From NCBI RefSeq assembly GCF_949628265.1, contig NC_088786.1:30091681-30155680 (forward strand): a stretch of DNA of 64,000 nt. The letters run 5' to 3'. The DNA is from Cloeon dipterum. Its lineage: Eukaryota; Arthropoda; Insecta; Ephemeroptera; Baetidae. The notes beneath the pieces were generated by a model. That model saw nothing but the letters and a program-made list of their open reading frames with translations, made no database searches and was not told the DNA's origin. A program made the position numbers and the translations under genes. Shown in pieces: positions 1-13,600 of the stretch. Every line of letters begins with the position of its first letter. Position 1 is the first letter of the stretch.

Positions 1-2462
1 AGGCCCTTACGAATTCACGGCACACACGCGCGGCCAGCGTTCCGACTATTGCCGACTTATTCACACGATTGCTTTGTTCTTTATAAGAAATGCTGATGGA
101 ATATTGATGATGACACCAACCCCTTTATGCCCGCTCTTTCGGGGGACCTTTACAGCGGAATTGTTCTCTTCCTTTCTGAATACCAATATTCTCGCAGCCG
201 TTTTAAATTGCCAAATTCCAATGGCAACTTGTTGTCTGTACTAAATATCATGCCCTTTTGTGCTGGCAGTCAGGAAAATCGGCAACAGAGATGTAAATTT
301 TATTTATAGATGGCTCATGGAGCCTCAAATTTTTAAATAAACACTTCAAGTTGAATATATGGATGATATTTAGATGATAAAAAATCCCAATTTGTTAAAT
401 AAACCCAATATTGCGTTTTAAAAATCTGCAATTTTTCCTTAGAATACAATTGTTTTTATTTTGCTAAACTTACTATAAGAGTAGTAGCTTCAAAACTGTA
501 CAAAACTTTAAACTATAATAATTTAGTGTTATGCGCCTAAAGTGCGTTTAGTAAATTTTTATATTCAATTGTGATTAACTGATTTAAAGTGCACGCTTTT
601 AAACAAATTTTCGCATTTTTCATTAATGCACTAATAGTGAGCAATAAAATGATAGATGACAAAAAATAAACTTTGCAAAACCACTATTTCAGTAACTGGT
701 TTCACAAAATCTTTTTTATAACATATTAATGATTGGAAATCTTCATTTTTCCATCTTTTATTTCGTAGAAAATCTTATTTTATTTACGATAAACGCAAGT
801 AAAAGGGAATATTCCCAAAATGAATCATTTCCTCTTCTTTCTTTGATTAAAAAAACAGTAGTATATTTTTCCACATTTGCACAGGGAAATTTCGCAGCCC
901 AGAACGAAAAATGTGTGGATATACATGTGCTCTAAAATTTCACCATCACCAAATGCTTCTAATTTTAAAAAAAAAATACACAAATGAATTTGGGCCATTA
1001 GGTTTGAAATTTTTATGAATGTTTGCGCTGAAAAGGTCTTAATTTATTGTGACAAAATTAAGCAATGTTTTTTTTAAGATTTTGTTTACGCGATGCTTTT
1101 TCGCTTCACCGATTCAAATAACAAAAGAGTAATTTTCCCATCAGATGCGTCCAGGAGGAACAACAGCCGTAGAATTTAGAAATAGATCACCGTATGAGCG
1201 ATTTGCACTGCAAATTCGTTATTCTTTACTACTTGACCATCACATTCACAAAGAGGGTGTATGATACATAATTTCTCGCTGCTGGCATTTGAAATGCAAA
1301 CGGGAACGTGCACTTTGCCCTGCACTTTTCCCCTTCCTACGTGGCAGCAAAGCTTACAACAGCAGCAGCTTTTGCAAGTTAACGCGATCGTGCTGGTTGC
1401 CGGGATTTTCTGCCCTTTTGACGCAATTTTTCAAGCTGGCTGGCGAGAAGCTTTTAAAGTGGCTTCTGCTACTGGCGTGTGTGTGTTGTGTTGTTGTCAC
1501 AGTCGCTAATGAAATCTTAATTAGTCCACTCACTCACGAAGTGCGTATTCTCTCGAGGGCCCATGAGTGCAGGGCAACTTCCAGACTGTTTGGGAGACGC
1601 TGCTGCCTAGATAATTTGTCACTCTCAACTTTTTGCTCCCGTTTTACGCAGCTCTTCCCTCTCGGGGTTTAATTAAATTTTTGTTTATGCGCCGTCATAC
1701 GCTAGACAAATCGCCGTCTAGAAGTTTCTCGAGATAAGAGGCAATTTAAGTGGTAAAATGGCTAGACCCAACTATCAGAAATTCACAAATCATGTAGCGT
1801 GTTTTAAAACGGGAAAGCTAATCCATGCGGCACATTAGAAATTAAAATTTGATTGGTGGTGCAGCTCATTAGCATATTGGATCAACGAAATTATTTTACT
1901 TTCATGCTGTGGGCTTGTGTTGCGCAGGGAGGGAGAATGAATTACGTACAATTCAGCACTGTTTTTTTTTACTTACAGGGAAACCCTTGCGATGAAAAAT
2001 TTTAGCAAATTGTTCAACTCGAGTTCACCGAAAGGGTAATTTTCTAAAACGGCGGTGCTATATGAAGCTCCAAAAGCTTTCGAACTTGAACTTAACACGG
2101 AATTCGTTTTAAAATCGAAATTTAGAGCCAGTTTAGGTGATTTTGAAAGGTTAACATCAAATTCAATTAATTCACTTTCAGCTAAAACGTGCCATCTAAG
2201 TTCCTCCATCATAAACTTGAGCGCAGTCAATCGTTTTTTTTAATGGCCTGTGAGGCTCTCAGGGGGTCTCCCATCTAGAAAGAAGTGATCTGATAAAAAA
2301 AAACCTTACGCAGCTTATTGCAGTGGAGTAGGATAGCTGATACGGACATAGGAGATGCTCAGATAACGAACTATTCTAAATTTAGATCTTTGCTGCACAT
2401 CCTCATTGACAACCACATGTGCAGTAAATTGAAGAAGGGATGAACTTTAAATAAATGCATGA
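1..2462. other. No gene seen; probable CCAPR intron
   Basis: AT-rich with a more balanced block at about 1260-1680. Open frames here are short and overlap each other on both strands. Specifically looked for and not found on the minus strand: a TM6 CWxP motif or a TM7 NPxxY motif for the receptor. Confidence 0.6.
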
Positions 2463-2466
2463 TTTA

Positions 2467-4128
2467 GACGATTTTCGCGATAGGATTAAGGGTAATTGTC
2501 AATTTTTCCCGACTTCATTTGCCCATCCTGAATTTTACATATGTTGTTAGAGGTGTTTCATAGGGTGTAACCTGAAATTTTGAGCAAAAAATTCGGGGGC
2601 TCTTTTTGGGAAATCGCGATTTTCGAAAATAGAAAAGTTGATCCGAAATATCAAGGTATCTTCGGTCCAGATTGGAATTTCGATGTGGTTTTTTCACCTC
2701 CACACGTAACTTTTTTAGTAGAACAAATTTTCCATTGGTCAAAAATTTGTAGGTCAAAGGTCAAGGTCACAAATTCGCGTGCAAAATGTTCAATTAAAAA
2801 TATCGCAAAATACGCCCCCTTGGATTTTTTTCATGAAAACGTAAAAAATGTAGCCCTGAATTTGTAGAATCGAATGGTCAAGAGAAATCGATGGGCACTC
2901 TCATAGATCGCGAGATATATTGAATTTAAGGATTCGTGTCGCGCGTCCGCCACGACGACAACATCATCCGCCGATTTTAATTTCGTCATTTACGTCGGAA
3001 TTTGATCTGTAACCCCATATGTTATGCATATCATTACCTAGAAAAATAAACGAGCTTTCCAGTGGTGTGCTTAAATATTTTATTGGTCTCAAACTTTTCA
3101 AGTAATAGCGGCGCGCGTAACGAAAATATAAAATTTTCAAACAATGACATTTTTGCAAATCTCAAATCTCGGGTTCTAACCATCAGAATTGCAAAAACTA
3201 CCCACCGTTGGACTCGTCTCGACCTGCCCTGACCAGCTGAAAGGTTTAGGGGTGCTTTTACCCCCTACCCCTAAGTTTATATACTTTAACCCCCTCGAGA
3301 AAAGAAAAAAATGTAGAATCTTAGGGGTGGGGGGTAAAAGCACCCCTAAACCTTTCAGCTGGTTAGGGCAGGTCGAGACGAGTCCAACGGTGGGTAATTT
3401 TTGCAATTCTGATGGTTAGAACCCGAGATTTGAGATTTGTAAAAATGCCAATATTTGAAAATTTTATATTTTCTTTTCGCGCGCCGCTATTACTTGAAAA
3501 GTTTGAGACCAAAAAAATATTTAAGCACACCACTGGAAAGCTCGTTTATTTTTCTAGGTAATGATATGCATAACATGTCGGGTTACAGATCAAATTTCGA
3601 CGTAAATTACGAAATTAAAATCGGCGGATGATGTTGTCGTCGTGGCGGACGCGCGACACGAATCCTTAAATTCAATATATCTCGCGATCTATGAGAGTGC
3701 CCATCGATTTCTCTTGACCATTCGATTCTACAAATTCAGGGCTACATTTTTTACGTTTTCATGAAAAAAATCCGAGGGGGCGTATTTTGCGATATTTTTA
3801 ATTGAACATTTTGCACGCGAATTTGTGACCTTGACCTTTGACCTACAAATTTTTGACCAATGGAAAATTTGTTCTACTAAAAAAGTTTCGTGTGGAGGTG
3901 AAAAAACCACATCGAAATTCCAATCTGGACCGAAGATACCTTGATATTTCGGATCAACTTTTCTATTTTCGAAAATCGCGATTTCCCAAAAAGAGCCCCC
4001 GAATTTTTTGCTCAAAATTTCAGGTTACACCCTATGAAACACCTCTAACAACATATGTAAAATTCAGGATGGGCAAATGAAGTCGGGAAAAATTGACAAT
4101 TACCCTTAATCCTATCGCGAAAATCGTC
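2467..4128. mobile_element. Palindromic non-autonomous DNA transposon (foldback/MITE-like), 1662 bp
   Basis: The whole element is an inverted repeat. The left arm starts GACGATTTTCGCGATAGG at 2467 and the right arm ends with its reverse complement at 4128. Arms of about 810 bp match with only scattered differences around a spacer of about 45 bp near 3277-3325. TTTA flanks both ends (2463-2466 and 4129-4132), consistent with a 4-bp target duplication. Apparent reading frames are the same peptides on both strands and are by-products of the palindrome; no transposase is present. The superfamily is not clear: a 4-bp duplication occurs in Chapaev and Sola1, among others. High arm identity suggests a recent insertion or ongoing gene conversion. 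Confidence 0.85.
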
Positions 4129-4132
4129 TTTA

Positions 4133-7100
4133 ATCAATCAAGATTTGGCAGCTCGACTTGGCTGCAAGTGAATAAAAAGCGCGACACAGGGCAATGCAAA
4201 TTCTATTCGTTGGTATTTTCGGAAAGTTGCGCAAGGATAAATGAAAAGCCACTCCGAATTCAGTCGGTTGGAAAATTGGATGAGGATTTTAACAAGGCAT
4301 TAAAAGAGCAGGGCCTTGATTCCCGTGACTGAGAGGCGCGCAGCAAATTGGATATCCAAATGCCAGAGCAAAGAGAGCAGCGAACAACAGGATCGGGCCG
4401 AGCTTAGGCAATAAAAAAGTAATCTGGCGTGTGTGTGAGTGTGTGTGTGCGCGCACCAACAAGAGGCGGGCACAGCCATGAAATGCAGGCCACCACAACA
4501 ATAATTCTGTTCGCCAAGAGCAGCTTTCATTGCCAAGAAAAAGCAGACTTCTTATCCAGCAGCTCGATTATTATGACCATTTTTGCCCTTCTCGTAAAAC
4601 CCGCCGCAGATGTTAAATAAGAAAAGCCTCGGGCCGAGTGTGTGTGTGTGTGTATGTGTGTTTTCACTTTTCCCTCAGAGATGTGCCGCGCGGCTCATCG
4701 TTTTTGCAGACGGCGAGCGTGCGAGCGGACGCGCATTCATCAAAGTCAATGTGCCAGTGCGTGCCGAACGGAATGAAAAAAGAAACAGGCGACATCATTC
4801 AGAAAAATGACGCCGTTCCTGACCCGCACTTCCCGCTCCTTTCGCACCACCCCCTGGCGAAAACGGAGCTCATGGCAAAAAGCGGCGGCAGCTCCTAACA
4901 TCGTTTCTCACGAATGAATTTTTTCCCGCCACCGTCCCTCGATCCTTGTCTGACTGGGAGTTGATATGCGGGGCTTCAGACCTCGGCCATCAAGTTTGCA
5001 AATATGCTCGTTTTCTTTTCGCCATACACGTCGTCATAAAAATTTAAACTGCCAAAAGATGAAGACTTTACTGTCTATTTTATAATCATGCTATTTATAT
5101 TTATGTTTCCTTATTCACGCTTCCAATATTGCTTTTTTATGAGACTTTATCCTTTTTGTAATAAAAGCTGTAAAACTTATTAGAGCAAATTCCTCGTTTC
5201 CCACACACCAGGCCACCAATTCAGTAGAAATCCACAACCAAAAGCTATCTGCTCCGAGTTTTAAAATTGACGGTATAGAAAAGAACAAAATCGAATTAAC
5301 TTGTTTGAATATCCTTTATCTGCGGGTGTCTTTTATTATTCCCTCTAGAAAACCAATTTTATCGTTTTAATTATATATTGCGCGTGACAATAAAAAGCAC
5401 ATTGTCAGCAAATCCCCCAAACAGATTCGACTCCCTGGATGAACAAACGAGCAAAAAAATCAATTTTGCGTCCAGCAGAAAGACGTGAGTGATGATTATT
5501 TTTAATGGGGGTGTGAGCGTTTTTTGCTCGTTTGTAAGCGATGCCGCGTGGGAGTGGCGGATTAGCATTAGGAAATGAATATTTCATAGCACTACCCACC
5601 AGCGGCTTTTCTGATTACTGATGCAAATTTTAGTCAACAAGTCGGCCATTCATCAAAACGCACTTAATAACAAAGGAACCACATTTTTCACAAGCAGAAC
5701 CGTCTCGTGCGTGTTCCCAGCAGTTGAAAATAATGGCTCACTTTTTGCCGCCATATTTCCGCTGCCGAGTTTCCTGAAACCGATGCATTTATAAAAAGAT
5801 TGAAAAAATAGGATCTAAAAACTCCACCGTCACTGTTCACATTAGAATGAAAAAAGCTATTTCTAAATCAAAGGCAACAGAGAAGAAAAAGCTAAAGCTA
5901 TTTTGCATATGTATTGTGTCCCGTTCCTAAAGACCATTTCTGAGGTTTCAATCAGTGCCTCGGGCTGAGAAGTCCCTATTTGGTATAATCGGCGTCAGCG
6001 AAAGTGAAAAGAGTCGTAAAGGAACTCTTTTTTATTCTGATCAGAAGCAACGGGAAAGAACGAGTCCTTTTGCGCCATCAACCGAATACAAAATCCACTC
6101 TATGCCGAATACTTTCGCAAATCCGCGCAGGTCGTAAAGTCGCGGTTGGAGGCACGCGAAATCATAAAAACGAACCAACCCAGTTCTTGCCAGTCATTGT
6201 ATTTCACCATTTCTCACTCTTCACGTTTGCAATAAACACTCAACTCGCTACAATGAATTCTAGTTATTAAATGCACTCATTTCGACGCTTACTCGAAGGA
6301 GCGAGAACGCAAAAAGATATCTTGAGTGGCTTAGGCAACGTGTTTGCAAGAGAAGTCCAGCTTGTTGCCTAACGCCGCGGGCAAAAAGTTCTCCCCAACT
6401 TTACACTGAGTCGTCTTTCGGCGATATAATAAAAAGCTACCATCTAGGATGTCGCTGAATCTCCTGCGGAAACGAATCCATTCTGCTTGGTCAGAATGGC
6501 AAAAATAATCCTTAATTGCGCAGATAAGGATGATAAAAATGGGACTCTCTTTCGGTTGCCATGCTTTTTAGACATTCAAGCGACTTTTCGGTGCGTTTCA
6601 GATGTTCTGACACAGGAACCTGCCGATTGCGAATCATCAACTCCACGACAGGAAGCACAAAATTAATTAATACTGTGTTATCTGCATACACATTGCTTTC
6701 AAAACTTCGAGGAAAGCAATTTTAACTTAACCATGAAAATTAACAGACAGGGGAAGAATTTTGAACTTTATCTTTCAGCCAAATTTGTTTGACAGGAAGC
6801 GTATGAGGATAAAACTGTATTTTCCAAGGAAATTTACCCTGTCCTTTCCAACGGAAAGAAGGATATCAAAGTCTTGCTGATTTCTCAAGCTTTGTGGAGA
6901 AGAATAATTATTTGATGTTATTGACAGAAAAATGCCATACAAAATATGTATCACTTGAGGTTTTTGTTGCATTCTTGTTTGTATCAACATAATTATCCAC
7001 GTGAAAATGTTATATCGTGACCAAGACAATCGAATAAAAATTATTTTGTCTATATAATCCATTGATGACAGGATAAGATGATGAATAAATGGATATTGAT

Positions 7101-7500
7101 GATTAAAAAATAAATTTATATTACAATTTATTATTATTGCTACTCCCATAGGTGAACAACAAGGAAAGTTAGAGGCTAAAAAATTGGAAATAATAAATAA
7201 AATTACATTTTCATACTGTACAGAAACCCTTTTCGGCCCTGCAGGCTTCATCAGAAATAGTCATGCTAAAATAAAGTATAAAAATTACATTCACCCCTTA
7301 TACGTTTTTTCTTTCCTTTTTTTCATTTTTAAGTTAAAATAAAATAAATAATTTGTGTGCACTGCCAATCAGGGCACAGACTAATACTCAGTCTGGTTTA
7401 GCCCGAAAGGTTTAACGAAATTTGAAATCATCGATTTCTCTGTTCCCCTCACTCCAGATTTAATGCTTAATGAGATCATGCTTAATGACAATAAACTTAC
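4133..7500. other. No gene seen; probable CCAPR intron
   Basis: Contains two GT microsatellites (4427-4452, 4638-4661) and nothing coding that I can support. A 158-codon minus-strand frame at 6775-7251 lacks coding-like composition. Confidence 0.6.
4427..4452 (+). repeat. GT-rich microsatellite
   Basis: Imperfect (GT)n with a GAG interruption ending in GCGCGC. A second (GT)n run lies at about 4638-4661. Confidence 0.8.
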
Positions 7501-7689
7501 CGTTTTTGGTTGATCCGGATGGTGGAGGGCCCTGCATCTGTCTGCCTTGCCTCCAGATGGTGATCACAATGACAGTGTAGCAGGCCGTGATAATCAGGGC
7601 GGGAATGACGAACAGGGTGAACGCTACCAACGTCATATACAGCTGCCACTGCCAGGCCTCTGGAAAGTCGATCCAGCACTGCAGCCGAC
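7501..7689 (-). CDS. CCAPR: CCAPR coding exon 6: second extracellular loop, TM5 and start of loop 3
   Basis: 189 nt from TTTCAG to the donor GTAAG. It encodes [18 protein letters not shown], then TM5 ([19 protein letters not shown]), then a charged loop ([10 protein letters not shown]) running into PPPSGSTKN. The exon ends in phase 1, so at least one more coding exon must exist left of this window or hidden in 1-7500. Confidence 0.93.
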
Positions 7690-10600
7690 CTGAAAAATGA
7701 AAACGGCAGCGAGCACTTTTTTCTCATACAATCGCTGTGTTGGACAGCAAACTCATTATAATCGCACCCCCGAGCCACAAGGGAAAAGTGTGAGAGATGG
7801 AGGATCCGCGTTAACCACTGCGAGGCCTGGAAAGGGTTTGATGCCGCAATGCTTAAAACTTGTTTTCCCTAGCTCTTAATGTCATCAACACAGTTATTAT
7901 AACTTTGAACTGCGGGAAAAAGTCAATTTAATAAAACTACTTAGCATCAATTTATGTCGGAAAGGCGGAGCAGCTCGTGCACTCTCAGCCCTTTACTCAC
8001 TACAAGCCAATTCAATTTAGTGCAATCATCAAAGAACTCACTGCTAGAAGCACTTATTTCCAACTCTTCGAAAGAAACTGGAACAACAGCATTGAGCGAT
8101 TCATTGAGTAATGACTTTTCAGCAGACGTAGCAGCACAGAGCCGCGTTAATTAGATGACAAAGTGGAGGCAATTTAATTAGGCTTGCGTTAATTTTGAAG
8201 AGGAAATTCTGCCTGCGTGTTATACGACTAATTCCGTCCTGCCTGCGTTGGTGGCGACGCGTTTGTTTGTTTATTTGTTCAGCGTAATGTCTGCCATAAA
8301 TATAAATACGGTGCCGCTCGCGACGCCTCTCGTAATTTAATATTTTAATTAAGCTCATGCAGGCGGCTGCAATTAACGCCATACCTTGCACTGGCGTCTC
8401 GTGGTAAAGTAGAACAATGGGTAAGGAAAAGAGCACGCTGAAGAACCACGCCAGCGCCACCAGAACTCGAGCCCGATGCCCTGCAACAGTCATGCAAAAA
8501 TCAACCACTTAATTAATGCATATATGTACATATTATGTAAGTACTTGTTGTACTTGTAGGCGATAGGCCAATCAATGGGAAATGTCTTAATTATTGGAAC
8601 AATACTACACAGTTTTAAAACATTAAGATCGCAAGGATAGATGATCAATTAAATGTAGTTTTTATCGTTTGGTTGCCTTATTTAAATTTTAGCAATAAAA
8701 GTGACAGTTTATAATAATTGTGAGTATCTAACAACAACAACAACAACAACAGAGATTATATTATGTGAAGTGTATTGATGGACATTTTTCTTATTTTCTG
8801 TGATTTTGTTATTTAACGCCGGCAACTAAGCCGTTGGCTAGTATTGTTGAGCTCATGCTTTGCGTGCACTTACAAAGTAAGAATCCGAACCACGTTTGGG
8901 GGTTGAGTGCGGACTGATTTGCGCTTACATTTGATTCTTATGCATTGTTTCGATTTCGAAAGCTTTCCGACTCGCTTCTTGTTGGTTTGCACCTTTCCTT
9001 TCATCCCGTGAATTAATTTCACGGAATGAATGTCCAGCGGTGCAATAAAAGACCCCGGTGCGGGGCACAAACACGAGCTGGTCCGTTTCTGGACTGGGCT
9101 TCCTCTTCCTCCAATGAGACCCGTGCGTCCATGTTATTCGTTCGCGACATTATTGGGACACGGAGTTTTTACGAGTTGTTCGCTATCAAGATAGCCCATC
9201 TCAAAAGAGGTAAGCCGTTTAAAAAAATTGTATTTATAAAAATCACAACAATCATTCACTCATACTTCTCGTGTTCCTCTATAAGAATAACACGGAGCGT
9301 GACCTATACAGCCGAGAAGTGTGAGAGTTTGAACGAGAGTTGTGAATTTTCCACACATATTTTTGAGTAATGGTGTATTTGTGTATCATAAATTGAAATT
9401 TGTGTTGGTAAAATTTTATTATTAAAATTGACACCCACTTTTTGAGTTAATTTTTCCAATTGCTCATTTTTATCAAAAAAAACAAGTGTTTTATTGTCTT
9501 AAGCTTTGACCTGATTTTGAGACAAATAGGCTGTTATGTTATATTGAACTCAGAACGTATGTATTACAACATAAACAATGCATTGCATACAACTTGTCTG
9601 ATCACCTTCATAGACTTGTGTAATTGCTTCTTTTTACTAGAGGAAGATTAAATCACTGCCATTTGCGACATTACTCCACTCTAATCCAGTTTACTTTGCT
9701 ACGGAAGGAATTGATCCCTTGATGAAAGTAATAAAACACAAATGGAAAGAAAGCAAAAAGAGCCTCTTTTTAACAATTTATTGTTACACACAACAGACGA
9801 CAGCTATAATGCTGCAGCCGATCCAATAAAGCTCTACGAGATTGGCTAAGCCTGCAATAGATTTCTTCATAAAAAGTCGGGGGAAGCGGCGAAAGTGATT
9901 TATTGTGGCAAACTTTCGGGATGCTGGCGCGTGTTTGATTTACACTTGTGGGCCGATGACACTCAAATGAGAGCAGCCAATTCCTGGAAAAAACGGCGTC
10001 TAGCCGTGGTGATAAATCAGAGTGCGCCCACGGTGAGAGCGACTAATAATATTCGCGCAATACTCGGGCCACTTTGCCTCCGCGGAGTGAGCGCGTGGCA
10101 TCGGCGTTCATTGTAAAACTCGTAAAACGCAGTCGCTCTCTGGAACTGCACTTTGATTTGCGTCGTAAAAGTCTGTTGTTTAATTTTTGTCGACTCGAGT
10201 TGCTCGAACCGTGAGTACATAACTCATTTATGCTTTCCGCTGTAAAAAGCGCATTTCCGCGCGAAGGACTTTCGCTTTTGCTTGCGAAATGAGTGTTCGC
10301 CGGACGGACGGATGGACGGAAAGTGGAAAAAGGCTTTTAGAGCCCGTCGCAGTCGACCTTGGGTCCGAGATCTTGATCGAAAGTGTAACATGGCGAGTGA
10401 AAAACAATCGTCGGCGCGTTGTCAAAAGGATGTGTGCAGCGAATGGGAAACGAGAGAACGGTCGTCGCTCTCTTCGCTGCCGGTTATCGTAATAATCCGC
10501 TGTTGCCATTAAAGCAAGTGCATTGCGCTGTTCCGCGGTGCACATTCAATAGGACTTTCAATGTCGAGTGCTGTGCGCTGGACCGGATTTATCGCCCCCC

Positions 10601-13600
10601 GTGCATTGTGCATTATGACGTTTGAGCAAAATGCAGACGGGGGACAAACTGGGAAAGAGTGCTGTGTGATGCGAATTTCATTCCGCCAAGTCTTGAGCAA
10701 GTTTTCTGTGTTTTATCGCACATGCGATCAAATCTGACATGGAGTAAAGAGGCGATTTATGCACAAGGCCAAGTAGCTCGAGGTCAATTTACGACCTGCT
10801 TGAGATGAAGCTTGACGAAATTGCGAAAATTAAAAGATATCACAGAAACTATCCACAATTGGCAGTCAAAATTCTTTTATAAAGCAAAGAGACTGGTAAA
10901 CATAAAAAGTTTTTCACAGGTTTAATAGAGGAAGAAATAGTAAAATTGACAACGAGTGATTAGCAACGCAATGGTATTTAAGTTCCTCATCCACATTTAT
11001 GAAATTAGGAGATAGGAAATTCTAAAATTTTCACCCCTTTTAAAAATTAAGATGCTTCTGGATCAGAGTAGTGAGTGTGAAAAATATGCAAATATGCGTT
11101 GATGGAGCAAGACAATGCAAAGCTGAGGCATATTATGTAAGCGACACTGCAAAAAGTTGCCTCAAATACATGTTTTTGCTAATTCGGAACAAGGTTTTGC
11201 TGAATGTGATCATTTTTTCGTAATTCGTACTGCGAGAAATCTTTTCACGGACAAGTATTGTATTTTAACACAGTAATTAAATGCATGGAATATTCAAAAT
11301 TTTTGGACAATCTAAAATATTCTAAGTACGATTCACACCATTGAGAATCAAGGGCTCTGATGAGTATCCGTGCTTCGCTGATTCACATAAATAAACCGTT
11401 GAGTTTGTCTTTGACCGCATATTAAATTAAATTACATATGAGGCAGATCTTGCTGCAAAGGATTTACAATTTTTTTTTGCAATATTACTAGACTCTAATT
11501 GATTAACTATAATGAAGTATTTTTGAGAAAAACTATTCAAAATATTCTTGATTGTATGAAACTGCAGTTTTTGGAGGCTGAAAAAGTAAAAAGTGAAACC
11601 TTCTCAAAACTTTTGCGGGATTTTTTTTTAAAAACTATAATTTATAAAAAAGCGTAGTTTTTGCAGGAACATCTGTCACAAGCAGAGCTATTTGTGCGGT
11701 TTGTATCCAACCAAATTTCAAAACTTCAAAGTAGAAGACACGGCAATAACATTTAAAAAGCAAAGAGCCGTGTTTTCATCTTGAGCCGTCATCGTCAAAA
11801 ACATCGCGTTCTTCATCTAGAAAAATAAGCGGCTTCTTCCGAGCACAACTGTTTATTATTTCAGAGGTGGCACGCCAAGTGACCACCGCGCTAAAATGAA
11901 GCCACTATAGAATGTTGTTTTTTCTCATTTTTGCCCTTCCTTAAAAGCATCAGTTCGCTTTTATCTGCTTTTTACCGTGCGTAGAAAGGGAAAAACGTTT
12001 CGCCCGTTGCGATGATGATGATGCATTAAAACTCGCCGTCTAAATTGGTCCATTTAGTCACAGCATCCAGATGCTTCAATCTTCGCATTTTGTCAAACAA
12101 TGGTTTCTTTTCTTCAGGCAATTAGAAGATGTTAAAATTCGAAAGCGCTGCTTTTGTCACTTAGGCAATTATCTGTCGAGTTGCTGGGGAAGCAAAAGCA
12201 GGCGGCAGTCATTTAACGCCACCCAGACTCAGTAGCAGGGTGCAATAAAATCTAACGAGCGCACCATCTCTGCATCCACGATGAAATGCGAGGCGATTCA
12301 TCCAGTCTGAAAGGCGCTCCGGGATATAGTTGCACCGCTATGGTGGCTCATCTGATGAATTAACCAGCGCCAGTCTTAATGAAAATGCTGCTGTGCACTG
12401 CCAATGTCCGCTAGGAATAATTTACTCAATCATTTACACGGCGCCGTATAAAGAAACGCGTTTAGAAAGCAATGCACTCGTTCCAAAATAGCCTTTCATT
12501 GCATTATTTGCTAAGGCGTCTGTACGATTTAGTCAAATCAAACGAGCAGGTTATTTATTTTACTGTTCTGGTTGAGTCTGGAATCGTAGAACTGTAAAAT
12601 GCATCGCGTTCTGTTTAACACCAAAGGTCATCGGAAAGCCATCCTATAGCTTTTAACACTCTCCTATTTTTATCTTGAACTGCGAGGGTGGTAAATTGAA
12701 ATGATTTTATAGAATATTTATTGCTTTGATCGTTGGATCATGCTTATTGAACTATGTTACACTGGAATAATCATCAAAGCAGCTAGCAGCCAAGCTATAA
12801 TAATATCTTGTTAACAATTATTGGTGTGTTGGCATTGTGAGCAGTGACTACGTCACTATACTCTATCTGTTTGTCCAGGACAGAGATCTTGTCAATGCGG
12901 TGGTCTACAAATTACTTTACAATAATTATAACTTAGTTTATATCTATTTATATCTAAATAATATTGATACTTCTCAACTCCGGAAAATCCTTGCTACTAA
13001 AACATTAATGTTGAGTTAAAATAAAAAAAATTGCCAAAATAGTACTGATAACACTTTAAATTTTTGATAAAAGTGGCTGCAAAGTTTGCTTGATTTTCAC
13101 ATGATGAGCACTGATTGGAATTTTATCTTGTTTCCCAACACGGAGTTTCCTTGAAAATTGGCACACCCCGTAAGATAGATATTGACGAGAGGAATAATTG
13201 GTAAATCTGCCAAGAAAATATGTATAGAGATGTAAATTTTTTAAAAAACCCAAAATGTTTAAAAATTCGATTTAATTCAATACATTCGGAGACGAAATGT
13301 TATGTTTGTTAAGAGCCTATTTATTTGAACAGACATAATAAGAAGTTATTGAATGAAATGAAATCAAAACTGAGCACTTAATCGATTGGCATTGTGACAA
13401 AAAAGTTCTAAGCAAAAATAATGCTTCAATTCTGACTTGGAACGGAGAAGAATGATCTAGTGACGAAGCGTGCTTTTTTTAAAAAGCATATTCAAGGAAT
13501 CGAGTTTATTGATTGTGCCAACATGCAAACTCCTCAGCAGCGCGATGTTTTTTCCAATTCACTCTCTCCAGCAGTAGTCGAAGTGAAGTGGGCGCCGCAG

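Noticed and set aside
1289..1672. 127-codon plus-strand frame
   Set aside because: No start context, splice support or recognisable domain; overlapped by another frame in the same stretch.
2515..4080. Paired small frames on both strands that give nearly identical peptides
   Set aside because: They are mirror images created by the palindromic element, not genes; none resembles a transposase.
6775..7251. 158-codon minus-strand frame considered as the missing TM6-TM7 exon of CCAPR
   Set aside because: Lacks the CWxP and NPxxY motifs and its composition is that of AT-rich intron.
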